Positions 37,501-47,263 of a DNA stretch of 64,000 nucleotides are shown here, one piece after another. Source of the DNA: Klebsormidium nitens (lineage: Eukaryota; Streptophyta; Klebsormidiophyceae; Klebsormidiales; Klebsormidiaceae). Made by a program: the position numbers and the translations under genes. Each line of letters starts with the position of its first letter. Within the stretch, counting starts at the first letter, position 1. The notes beneath the pieces were generated by a model. That model did not search any database. It had not been told where the DNA came from and worked only from the letters and a program-made list of their open reading frames with translations. Location of the stretch: NCBI GenBank assembly GCA_000708835.1, contig DF237350.1, positions 21,172 to 85,171 on the forward strand, given 5' to 3'.

Positions 37501-39188
37501 ATCAAACCTTTGCCTGATCACACCTATGCATAATCACAGGTCTGCGGGGTATTCACACCTCGCTGATTGGCTTCGCACACTGACCTTCGATGATTCATTC
37601 TCGTTGCAATGATGGGGCTTCTCCTGCATTTCCGGAGCGCCATCTTTTCCAGCTTGAGCTCGCTTCTGCAGCCACGAAACAGCCAGCGCTTAAGTTCATT
37701 CTGGTGGAAAGATCAGGCAAACTGGCTCGAACACGTCAGATGTGTCTATAGAAACACAATAGCACAGCGAATTAGACAGCAAACAAATCAAAGAAGCCTT
37801 ATAACTTATCAGTCTTTGAGTAATTGAACTGTCATAAAAAGAGATTGTGGCACGCAGAAACTGGGATTGCGATTTGAATCTTTGCAGACCTTCTTCGCAG
37901 CATGAGAACAACGCAGCAGTTTATGTGATGGCCGCTTCCCTACCTTTAGTTGCTTGCGGTCGTGGTAGCGTTTCAGCTTGTCAGCCTGGCTCTTCTTGTA
38001 ACGGTCCGCGTGCACCAGCTTCTTTTTCAGGTCGTCAATGATGGCGGTGAATGTGGAGTTGTAGCAAGCTGCAAGTGATACTGTACGCTTGAGCGTCAAA
38101 GTTACATGCACTGCAATAAAACCCTTGCTTACAAGCACTGTGATCAAATCAATTAGACAAGTTGCTTGTTACTAGAAAGCATGACAAATCTCACTTGTTT
38201 CAAGAAGCTGATTGTAACACAAAGCTCCTCAAGCAGTCACAAAACCCTCTGCAATCTACTCTTGGGACTGGTTGATCTTAAAACAAAGAATGAGCAGAAC
38301 GGAGAATATTTTCAACAATGGAGGTGTACGTACGATTTCGAATCCGTTCTGCGAATTCGTCTAACGCCATATGATGCTCAGAGCAAACGTTGGCTTACCT
38401 TTAGGCCACTTGTAGACTGTGCCGTCCAAACCTACAATCTCACCAGCGTGCTCGTCATCTTCTAGAATTGAATCAAAGATCTTGTCTCTCCATTCTTGGT
38501 CCTTTGGATTCTTCTTCAGGTTGATGGACCTCAACCTCGTCAATTCTTCTTCTGAAGGAGTCTCTTTCGCCTTCGTTTCATTAGGCATGTAATCACTCAA
38601 TCCCAGATCCGCTGCAACACGGCTGACCACACGAGCATGAAAGCTCTGCAGCCTCCTGACGCCGTGCTTCCCCACAACCGCTGTATACTTCTTGCTGTGC
38701 CACAGTGTTTTGAAAAGCTTGGATGCAGTCACTGGCGAGCTCGGTGCTGCTCTGCTTTGCGACCTACTCTGAGTATTGTTTCCCCGCTCTGAAACGTCTA
38801 CTTGTTGAGTCAAGTTCTCTGACATGCTTTCTCTCATACCAGTGCTCCCTTGGATGCCTTTCTGCAGATTGACTGCCTGGCCTCCTCCGTCTCTTGTCAG
38901 AGTGTCCCCAGCAGTACGAGCGGTACCTGTGCCTCCATTGGATGCTTCTGATAAAAGCCACGACTTTCTCAGATCTTTCAGAAGAAGTTTGTGTCCTCTT
39001 TTTATCTCAGACCCGCTGTCCAGATCTTTGAAATCTTCAACAAGCGCGTCCCCTTCTGGTCCCTGCGCCAAGAAGACTCTCCCACTAATTGCTTCTTCGA
39101 GGATGTATTTGGTATACAAGTCACTCTCCAACTCTTTTGAAACCTCCTCTGCAAACTCTTGCGCACTTAGACCACGTATGCGACTCAT
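31562..39188 (-). CDS. Divergent accessory transposon gene: duplicated zinc modules, about 822 aa, eight exons
   Basis: Exons on the minus strand, in transcription order, are 39188-38399, 38068-37944, 37316-37230, 36502-36401, 35251-35057, 34423-34229, 33474-32710 and 31771-31562. All have GT-AG sites and all join in frame, the first junction in phase 1 and the rest in phase 0. I do not recognise the family. Exon 1 begins MSRIRGLSAQEFAEEVSKEL and is partly low-complexity. Exon 2 is Lys-rich and helical. Exons 5 and 6 each encode a 65-residue module with eight Cys/His ligands. Exon 7 is long, disordered and charged, with runs such as REKNKKKR and ESSEEEDSD. Exon 8 looks like a small folded domain ending in VRVRF. 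A nuclear DNA- or chromatin-binding helper of transposition is my inference. A further spliceable segment at 36858-36956 would bring a stop and is left out. The start is uncertain, because the frame stays open upstream without an ATG. Confidence 0.7.
31772..32709 (-). repeat. Intron 7 with an ACCGGAAC-type minisatellite
   Basis: From about 31985 to 32510 the plus strand is a run of irregular units such as GAGACCGGGAC, GGAACGG and GAATCGG. On the gene's own (minus) strand this reads as pyrimidine-rich CCGTTCCGGT. Frames through it give Arg/Asn-rich peptides that are artefacts of the repeat. Similar units lie just past the transposase stop at 45990-46240. Confidence 0.8.
33590..34190 (-). repeat. 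150-160 bp tandem repeat with alternating CG tracts, inside intron 6
   Basis: Units begin with a GATGGCGCAG-like segment at 33651, 33811, 33962 and 34112, so the spacing is 160, 151 and 150 bp. Each unit carries a GCGCGCGCGCACTC-type run followed by a CTCA-rich stretch and a GAAGAAGGGA-like segment. Partial units extend on each side. The alternating CG runs are prone to Z-DNA formation. The array lies wholly between the second zinc exon and the long charged exon. Confidence 0.88.
34229..35251 (-). other. Tandem exon duplication encoding two 65-residue zinc modules
   Basis: Exons 35251-35057 and 34423-34229 are both 195 nt, both flanked by phase-0 introns, and their 65 residues align without a gap. 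Shared ligands are C7/C6, C12/C11, C22, C25, H30, C33, C54 and H57. Both contain the EPVH segment at residues 27-30 and the YDG segment near residue 47. The C4-H-C-C-H order suggests a two-zinc cross-brace fold of the PHD/RING type. Sequence identity is moderate, so the duplication is old. Confidence 0.85.
34424..36400 (-). other. Purine-rich introns (on the plus strand) of the accessory gene
   Basis: Outside the exon at 35057-35251 this stretch is filled with irregular units such as ACCCGAGC, GAAAACCGA and CCGTGCAGATGAC. On the transcribed sense strand it is pyrimidine-rich. No extra exon in the right phase is apparent. A GTGTGTGTG run lies near 35750. Confidence 0.6.
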
Positions 39189-39921
39189 TGCTCTACCTGT
39201 TTGACCTTGCGCAGTTGCCTTGACAGCAAAGGTCTCATGCACGGACCTGCTTCGTTGTCTTGCAGATGCCTCGAGCAGGTCCTCTTTGAGATGTCGCAAA
39301 GAAGAAGCTGTGCTGCATGCAGAAAACGAAGCAGTCACTTGCAATAGATGCAATTTTACTCTTAGAAACCACGCTCTTTCAAACTTTCTCGCGGGCTTTT
39401 GAAGGCAGTCTACACAGTTTGACAAGACACACGTACGACTCTCCCAAATTCCGAACTTCGGTTCTTGCTGCCGATTTTTGCGGTCCTAAATGCGGTTAAG
39501 ACTTAACCAACCGCATATATATGGTATCGAAGCGGCGTGCATGCTAAAACGGAAATCATGCAAGATCGGGTTTAGATTAACCCTTAGATTGTCGCTTGAC
39601 GATCGCTTGACGATCGTGACACATCTTTCGAGCGACTCAAAGCACATGAGAATTCAAAATTCAAAGCACAGAGCATGCGCGCATCAGAGAACAAAAGATG
39701 ATCGGAGAACAGAAGATGAAGGAAAGAACTAAGGAAAGCGGCCGGCTTTGGAGGTCAGGCCACACATGTTCAAGCAGCAGCGCTTCAAGGTCATGCAGAA
39801 CGCATTCGGGTACTGCAAGTCTCATTCACGACAGAAGATTAAAAAGCACGCAGAATTGAATCAATCTGGAGACAAATTTGATAGTTCGATGGTGACTATG
39901 GAATGATACATCACTAGGAAA
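39189..39921. promoter_or_regulatory. Shared divergent promoter region of the transposon
   Basis: The two start codons, 39188 (minus) and 39922 (plus), face away from each other. The gap holds a TATA-like run (CATATATATGG) near 39514. Next to it is an imperfect inverted repeat built from TGCGGTTAAG and CTTAACC..CCGCA around 39491-39515. A tandem pair of CGCTTGACGAT lies at 39593-39614. Such symmetrical and repeated motifs would suit self-regulation by an encoded DNA-binding protein, which is inference. Confidence 0.5.
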
Positions 39922-42900
39922 ATGCTTCGTCTAGAGCCTATCAACTCAGAGGGCAAAGTGCTGTGCACATGTAAGTTTTGCACATCGCGAGGGAGTGGGG
40001 CTGCTCCGGGAGGAGGACGGTATATTTGCGCTTCCGCAAGAAGAAAGCACCTTGCACTCGACAGCTCATGCAGGGCTCATGCAGATGTTGCCACTGCAGC
40101 ACGCTTGGAGCAGCTGCAAGGGGGCTCAGAAGATCAAGATTGGGGGTCGGGTGATATTGATGGGGCGAGTTGCCTGGATCCTGCAGATCAGGCTTGTCAT
40201 GAAGAGAAAAGACGGGAAAGCAGCAGGCCCAATCCTTCTGAGTCAGAATCTGGAAGCAGCAGGCGGGCTGAAAGCGTTGCAGGAGAACGGGCAAGCATTG
40301 GCAGCTGGTTCACAGGCGTGCAACTACCAGACTTCGAGTATGCAGATGACTCAGAATCGCATGGAAACGGACCAGCGCAAGGCGCTCCTGTGTCTGAAGT
40401 AGAGCTAAAACTCATGGACTGTCTGGTTGACTTGGTGAAGATTGGAGACAAAGCAGGTCTTAGCAACGAAATCATGGACAAGCTTGTGAAGCTATGCTTC
40501 TCTAGGACCAACTCTATCGCCGCAGCCATCGACCCTCGATGGAAGGAAACGGTGGACAGGCTGAATCTGCCACAGTCTCATGACCAGGTAGGCCCCTACT
40601 GTCCTTGTGTCCGTGTGAAGAGGCAATAATACATATATATAGATGCTGCAACATCTGTAGTCAATATTGCCTGGTTGTGTCCTAGTGAAGTCCATCAGCG
40701 AGTAGTGTTTGAGCTCTTGCCCGTACCTCTCTAGTTGAAAGCAGCTTAACCGACAAAGCCAACGACCTGAAAACCCTGTTTTGTGACTCTTCTCGACCCG
40801 TCTTCTTTGCATCTGCCACGTAGAATCTAAGAAGCTTTTGCACTCTTTGCACTCTTTGCGCTCTTCTCATCCCCAGTTCCTATTCCCCAAAAAGCCTTCT
40901 TGTGGCCCTTTTGACGACTTACTTAACTTCGCCAGGTCCACCTCCAACCAGCTTCCGAAAACCCGTTTCAAAACACCTACTTTTGTCTCCTTTCTCTTTT
41001 TCCGCAGTCTGTGCCACGTGCCCGAACCCTATTTTTGGCTCGATAACCCACGCTCCCAGCTGAATCAAATCTTCTAAATCCGCTGTGGTGTCCAAATGCT
41101 CAACCCCCTGATTTTCTTGTCCGTTAATCACCTCCGAGAACCTTCTTTTCGTCCCCCCCGAGCTGGCAGAGTAGCTCTTAGTTAACCCTCTGCGCAGACC
41201 CGTTTTTTGATCCGATTACCGGACGAAACGATTCGAAACTTTAATTGAATGCAAGTTTCTGGATGGTTGTTCCAGACATACATCACCCTAAATCTCTTGG
41301 CCGTTCGTTTCCGTACAAAGCGGGACCCGTTTTGTCAACATGCTTTTCAGCCCCCCTGTTTGACACAGCCGTGTTTTTGATGACGTCAGCACGATCCACT
41401 CTGAGACGGACTTCGTCCGACCATCATTTTCCGTACTTTCATGTCTTCCTTACAGACTCCAACCTTCGGCCGACCCTATTTCTCAATCGAAACCTCTAAA
41501 CCGACTGTTCACAAAATCCCTCTTCGCCAGGTACGGCCCAGCCATGTCTGGCAAAGTACCCCAGGTTCCGCAGCTAACCGAAAAACACTTACCCACTTTT
41601 TAATTCTTCGACCTTGATAATTTTTAAGAGGGCGTTGAACCGAACACACGTACTCCGCGTTTCAGATCTGAAGTCCGAAAGGTTTTGAATCCGGCGCTTC
41701 AGTTCAAAATCTGGCTCCCATCTTAAGCCTCTCTCCAAACAGCTCGATCTTTGCTGACGTCAGCGCTTCCCACACTGGCATCAGAACCTTCCAAACCCTG
41801 ATATCGACTTTCTGTCTTTCCTATCTCAATTGCACCCCTTTTGGTCAGAGTTTACGGTCCCAGCTCCAGCATCTGAAACTCCGCCCCTCGTATCACTTCT
41901 ACAGAAAACACCGTGAAACGCATCTGTACAGATTTCAGAACCAATCACTCGAATGCCAATTCGGCAACTGCAGCTGAAACGGTGCTGAAAAGGTGCACTC
42001 CTCTTCTTTTGCAGGTGACGAACTACCTCGCAAGGTCGTCACGTCTACTTGGAGAAGTCCAAACGTACCGCTGGCACCCCGGCCCCGAGAAAGGGCAAGA
42101 CAAGGGCCACTGGCATCTTTTTGCACCCAGTTCAGAGGACAACAAGTCCACCCCGTGCCCCGAGTGCGAAGACCGACCAGGCAGGCCAGCGTGGCGCGAC
42201 TGCCCCGAACACCAAGAAAAGTGCCCCGACTGCGGGTTCTTGCGCCGGGATGCCTTTGAACTCCCCTTCATCTCCCCCGAGCTGCATGCTCGCGCAAAGC
42301 TAACCACGGTCGAGGGGTGCAAGGACGCCACGGTCAGAGGGGCTTGGGGCGAGCGAGACCACTGGTTGGGGCAACCGAAAGGGGGGGTACACGAGCCGCA
42401 GTCCGAAGTCTGGGACGGGGAGAGGTGGCGAGACGACGCCGCTTTCTTCGACCCCCAGTCCAGCTTCCTCTTGCCCTTGAGATGCAGTGAGTGCTGCAAA
42501 GCACGGAACGTGTATTGCGCCCAAAATTTTCGACCCCCGTGGTTCACCCGACCGACCCCCCAGATGTGGTGTGCCGAACGGAAGCGCTTCGAAACTCGGT
42601 GTCCGATCTGCAAGAGTGCAGTCGTGGCCACTTTGGAAGAGCTCCAAAAACGGGGGGATCCAAGGAACCTGAAGCTCGGACTTCACCTGGACGGGTTTCC
42701 TGCGGCGAGCACTTCAAACAAGTCGAGCTGCATTATGGACATCTTCCCGATGACAGTGTCGAAGCTGACCCTGCACAAGGCAGCGAGATTGGCTGTGGCC
42801 TGTCATGTACCCCCAGAAGATGCAGATGGTCCCCGGGCCCGACAGCTACGATGCCTTCATGCTGGTCCTTGTCCTCGACGCCCTGAGGCTGTTCATCGAG

Positions 42901-45900
42901 GGCGTCGAACTTGACTACGCCCTTCCCCCCCAAGAGATAAGCGCCCATGTCCCCCCTAGGAGCGGACCGGTCAGAATTCGGATGATGATCTCCAGCGTCT
43001 TCTCCGATCTTCCGGCGCTTGCGGACATGGTAAAGTTCAAGCTCGGGGGTTTTCACGTATCAAGGGGCTGCAAGCATGTCGGCAGCTACGTGGACGGAAA
43101 GCTGGTCTACACGGACGGCCGCCGACTCGCCCGCGACGGATGCGTCCCGAAGACAATGGACGAGGTGGCGGCGGCCATGCTCGAGCAGCTGGGGGCGGAA
43201 ACAAAAGCGGAGCGCGCGGAAATTGGGCACCGGACCGGCATCATCGGGTTTAGCATGTTGCTAATTTTGTGGGCCGCATACGGTCTGCACCTAGTGCTTG
43301 ACGTATGCAGCGACTTTCTGCACTGCGGGCCGGAAAACCTGTGCAAGCACCTGATCCGCGATATGCTGTACGGGGTGAGCCGGAAGCAGGGGGAAACAAC
43401 GGAATTAGTAGAACCCCCCCGGGCGGATCTGAAGGAGTTCGGCAGGCGACTGGCGGGGATTAAGCCCNNNNNNNNNNNNNNNNNNNNNNNNNNNNNNNNN
43501 NNNNNNNNNNNNNNNNNNNNNNNNNNNNNNNNNNNNNNNNNNNNNNNNNNNNNNNNNNNNNNNNNNNNNNNNNNNNNNNNNNNNNNNNNNNNNNNNNNNN
43601 NNNNNNNNNNNNNNNNNNNNNNNNNNNNNNNNNNNNNNNNNNNNNNNNNNNNNNNNNNNNNNNNNNNNNNNNNNNNNNNNNNNNNNNNNNNNNNNNNNNN
43701 NNNNNNNNNNNNNNNNNNNNNNNNNNNNNCGAGATCCGCCACGGGACGGAAGGCCGTCAGACGAGCGGCTTTTAACGAGCATGCGAACGGAGGGGGTGGT
43801 AGTCGGTCAGCTGCCGGAAAATTGGGAGCGGCGGTCTTTTCTGCGCCTCGAGAATCCGCAGCGTCTGGCCGTCGAGAGGATCCTAGACAAAGAGGCGCGG
43901 GCGGCCGGGAGGACGGGCGCCCGGCTGGAAGCCGGTACCGTCAAACGGGCAAAGAGCGTTCAGTTGGGGGAGCACAACTTTGCGGTCGGCGACCACGCTG
44001 TGCTGCGCCCAGAAGCTGCGGGCCGGTCGGAGGAGTACGTGCTCGTGGACTCCTTCTTCACAGCAAAGCCGCAAAATGGTCCCCGGCGGGTGTTCGTTCA
44101 GTTCTCTGCCTTCCAGGCGCAACGGGATGGGGCAACCGGGCTGCCTTTGGGCGGCAGACACCACAACTGCCTCATGCTGCATCCCCTCGAGCAAGCCCAG
44201 AAGCGCGTCCGGCTGGCTCGGGACCTGCGCCGGCACTTCATCCCGTGCCCCGCTCCTGGAGAAACCGTCTTTACTGGGAGCAGCCACGTGATCGAGGTCG
44301 CCCCGAGCGGGTTCGGTTTCGAGGCCCACGACGTGTGGGTGCCGGTTTACCCCCGGGTGAGCAAGCTCGCTTCTCTAGGACACTTCTTAGAGTGGCCTAC
44401 CGGCGTTCCTTCCATCGTAGATGTACAGGTTTCGAAACAATTGAGTTTTCTTTATGCTTTGCTGTAGTGCCGCGGTTCTGATTTTGAAACGGTCGTCTGC
44501 GGTTTGGTATGGGACTTCTGCAGATGCGAGGAGCCGGAAAGTGTGAGGAGGATCATCAAGAGATTCGATGCAGATTAAGAAGCTCTCACTTGCTCGTATC
44601 TTGTTCTTTTTCGTGATTTAGAAACAGCTTTGATGCAAGCAACCGCCGCTTTAGGTCAGGCAGGAAGCTGAGTCTGAGACGCATTCACACGCGAGGACAG
44701 GATCTTCTATGTTGAATTGTGTTCTGTCAACCTCCACGAATCGAAAACCAGCAGCTTTCTCCTTTGTTAGCTGGTACTTATTCAATCAACGATCCTTCAG
44801 CTTTTTCTTGGCGGCCGCTTACTGAAATCCGTTTTTGCCTTGCCGATTCTCTACATCAGTGTCCCTGTCGCTTACTTATGGGTTAAACCGCTAACCAACT
44901 CAATAATCTCTGTTAAGCCGCTAACTGATGTGGGTTATCTGTGGGTTAAGCACCTTACTGCTGACGGCTGCTATGGAATTAAGCTGCCGTTTCCTCTAAA
45001 GCTTAAACCGCTTATTTCTGATCGTTATTTGTAAGATGATGAGCTAACTGCTGTCGATTACCCGTAAGGCCTTGAGGTTTTCCGGTCGTACTCCCTGAAG
45101 AGATTGGGAAGACGCATCAGACTCCTTGGGTCCGTCAGTTTTGGGTCCAAATTTGTCCTCAAATACGTCCGATTCAACTCGGGAGCTTAAAGCATTCTGG
45201 TCTTTAAGCGCCGTTATCTTTAGTGGTGCAGTTGATATGCTCGTACATTTAGTAAGATCTGAGAGGAGCACGTTGACGTGTCATGCTCTCTGATTAGTCG
45301 ATCGTTGACCGTTTGCAAAGTCGAAGACGTCCAAATTAATCCGTTCTCAGCTTGCAGTCAGCTTTGACCGTTTTGGTTGCACAGCTTTCTCTTGCTTTCT
45401 TTCAGCAGTAGACTATTCTTAGAGTGCTTTTGACTGCTCTCCAACTTTAGTCGCTCGTCTTTTTGTGTGACGCGGTCACGATTTGGCAGCTTCTCAGCCT
45501 CACCATCGGATACCAACCCGTGCTTGCAGGTTGGAGACGTGGTGAGGCTGGCGGTCCGTGAACCTCCGGACGTCCGCCAAGAGGGCGTTCAAGGGCAGTG
45601 GGGGTACGGGGCCCCGTACGACATCCTCAAATTTGTGAAACCTGGGTTCTCCCTCTCGTACGCCCTCGTGAAGCAAGTGAGCAGCGGCCGGGGAAGGATG
45701 GCCGTCGTGCAGTGGCTGCGGCGCTCCGAACCCGCTGCACCGGACGGGGAGGAGAGCGACTGGACGCTGTGGCCTATAGCCGGACGCACGGCGATGGACG
45801 TGGATGACGTCAGCGAGAGCGACGCCAGTGAGAGCGAGAGCGAGGACGAGATCGCGGGCGCGTTCGACCTCAAGCGAGTCACGTGGAACTCGATCGTCGA

Positions 45901-45988
45901 CCGCGTGGAGTCGATAAAGGCGTTCGAGGACGAGAGGGGAACGGTGTTCCGCTTCAAGACGCTTCCGCCCGTGAGGGTACGGATTTAG
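39922..45988 (+). CDS. CACTA transposase, Tnp2/Transposase_21 type, with extra C-terminal module; apparent frameshift and gap
   Basis: Exon 1 (39922-40587) starts after an in-frame TGA and encodes a Cys-rich N terminus with CTCKFCTSRG and a helical end. A 1,427-nt intron leads to exon 2 (42015 onward), phase 0. Exon 2 carries CPEC and CPDC zinc motifs and FISPELHARAKL. The segment RNLKLGLHLDGF matches the catalytic-domain start of Tnp2 proteins, with DGF at 42690-42698. Further on, in the +1 frame, come PGP at 42832, SDLPAL at 43003-43020 and DVCSDFLHCGPENLCKHL at 43300-43353, in family order. The frame change must lie between 42769 and about 42830, so the copy is frameshifted, misassembled, or has a tiny unseen intron. 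The N run at 43468-43729 hides the next part. After it the frame runs to a donor at 44428, and the last exon (45530-45988) joins in phase 0. The C terminus has two repeated VGD-type segments. The protein should cut and join the element ends. Confidence 0.85.
40588..42014 (+). other. Transposase intron 1, pyrimidine-rich
   Basis: The donor CAG|GTAGGC and the acceptor TTTTGCAG keep phase 0. The plus strand is rich in C and T, with short irregular units such as CTTTGCACT (40845-40865) and ACCCTATTTTTGG-like stretches. No additional exon is evident, but I cannot exclude one. Confidence 0.6.
43468..43729. other. Assembly gap (262 N)
   Basis: The run of N falls inside the transposase catalytic region. 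The frame before the gap (DLKEFGRRLAGIKP) and the frame after it (RDPPRDGRPS) cannot be linked, because the true gap length is unknown. Confidence 1.
44429..45529 (+). other. Transposase last intron
   Basis: The donor CAG|GTTTCG at 44429 and the acceptor CTTGCAG ending at 45529 join exon frames in phase 0 (VDVQ to VGDVV). Around 44870-45020 the intron has an irregular short repeat of GGGTTAA and CCGCTAAC units. Confidence 0.7.
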
Positions 45989-45989
45989 G

Positions 45990-46240
45990 GATAAGCGGAA
46001 GAAAGCGGAACCGGAAACGGAACGGAGAGCGGAACCGAAACGGAGACCGGAAGTGGAATTGGAACGGAAAGCGGAGTTGGAAGCGGAATCGAAAGCAGAA
46101 CTGGCAACGGAACGGAATTGGAGACGGAACGGGTTACAGGGACGGAAGCGTAATCGGATTCGGAAGCGGTATTGAAACCGAAAGCAGTAACGGAAAAGAA
46201 AGCGGATCGGAACGGGAGAGGGAAACGGAGTTCCGGTGAA
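45990..46240 (+). repeat. GGAACCGGAAACGGAAC-type minisatellite downstream of the transposase stop
   Basis: Irregular units of CGGAAC, GGAAGCG and GGAATTGG follow the stop codon directly. The unit type matches the intron array at 31985-32510 and has the same plus-strand orientation. It may act in 3'-end formation or simply be slippage-grown DNA. Confidence 0.75.
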
Positions 46241-46904
46241 GCAACGGAGGAGGGGGGGAAGACCGGAGGGCGTTGCTTCGAAAAAGTGTTGGGGTTACAG
46301 GTCTGTATACCCTCGAGTTGCAGAAGAGTTGCAAGGGAGTATACTAAGTGATTGAGGACTATTTTGGAATCCATGAGAGCTTGGCCTGTATAAGATGGAC
46401 TACCTTGTTCCATTCATACATCTCCTTAGACGATTCATACATCTCCTCAGGCAAATTGATTCTATCAACATTCAATGTGGTATATCACGTACTTGCTTCA
46501 AGAGTATGGTACGCATGCATTACGGTAGTTTCATTTGCATGATTGGCTCTCGAAATCGAACAATTTCGAAACGTGCTACTGTGTCGAGTTGGATTAGCTT
46601 GTGCCAGCTTCTGTTTGTCACGCCGATTTGTGCAGAGTTGATGAGTGCGCGTGAGTCACACATGTTATGATTGTTCAATTTTGTATGTATGCTCCATCGA
46701 CATAAATCGTTTAACGTACACACATATGCATAGCTGAGACTCCTGACTCCTACCAAAGACTTAGTCTCGTCCAGCTGCACGTGCACATGCGTATTGGATC
46801 TGGAGAACAGATTTACTACGATTGTTTGATTACATACAGCGTTTTGTATGGCTCGTAAGCAATTCACGTTAACAAACACTAGCAACGGTCAAGCAGTTGA
46901 TTGC

Positions 46905-47240
46905 TGCCCGGTCATGTCCTGGGGGCCTTGCCCGGCCTGTCATCCTTCCCCGCTCATCATTCTGCTGCCCGATCTTTTGTTGCCCGATCTCGGCCGATCT
47001 TGTTGCCCGATCATCTTCGCTGCCCGGAGACAACTTCGCTGCCCGGTGTTTGTTGCCCGGCCAGCGCCGTTCTTCCCCGACCACCCGTGTTGCCCGGTCA
47101 TTCTGCAAGTCCGGGCAAGGCAACCTGAAGTTCATTGCCCGGTCATGTGTCCGGGCAGGGATCCGGCATGATCGGGCAGGACACCCGAAGCCCGGGCAGC
47201 GCTGGCGAGCATTGGGGTGGCCGGGCAAGAAGACCGGGCA
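46905..47240 (-). repeat. Right subterminal TGCCCGG repeat array
   Basis: About ten TGCCCG units occupy the inner part (46905-47145) and about six CGGGCA units the outer part (from about 47113 to 47240). Apart from the switch close to the end, the orientation mirrors the left array, as expected for inverted subterminal regions. Confidence 0.87.
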
Positions 47241-47260
47241 AACCGGTTTTCCGCCCTGTG
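47235..47260 (-). repeat. Right terminal inverted repeat
   Basis: Read on the minus strand from 47260 this gives CACAGG, GC, GGAAA, AC, CGGTTTGCCCG, with 22 of 26 positions equal to the left end. TTA follows at 47261-47263. Confidence 0.93.
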
Positions 47261-47263
47261 TTA

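Larger units (their letters stand above)
30585..47260. mobile_element. CACTA/EnSpm-type DNA transposon with CACAG ends, 16,676 bp
   Basis: Both ends carry a 26-bp terminal inverted repeat with 22 identical positions: CACAGG, two variable bases, GGAAA, two variable bases, then CGGTTTGCCCG. The left end is 30585-30610 and the right end is 47235-47260 on the opposite strand. A TTA trinucleotide directly flanks each end (30582-30584 and 47261-47263), matching the 3-bp target duplication known for this superfamily. Dense CCGGGCA motifs fill both subterminal regions. Inside are a Tnp2-type transposase gene on the plus strand and a divergent zinc-module gene on the minus strand. The transposase appears to have a frameshift and spans an assembly gap, so autonomy is uncertain. 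The intact ends and duplication argue for a fairly young insertion. Confidence 0.93.
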
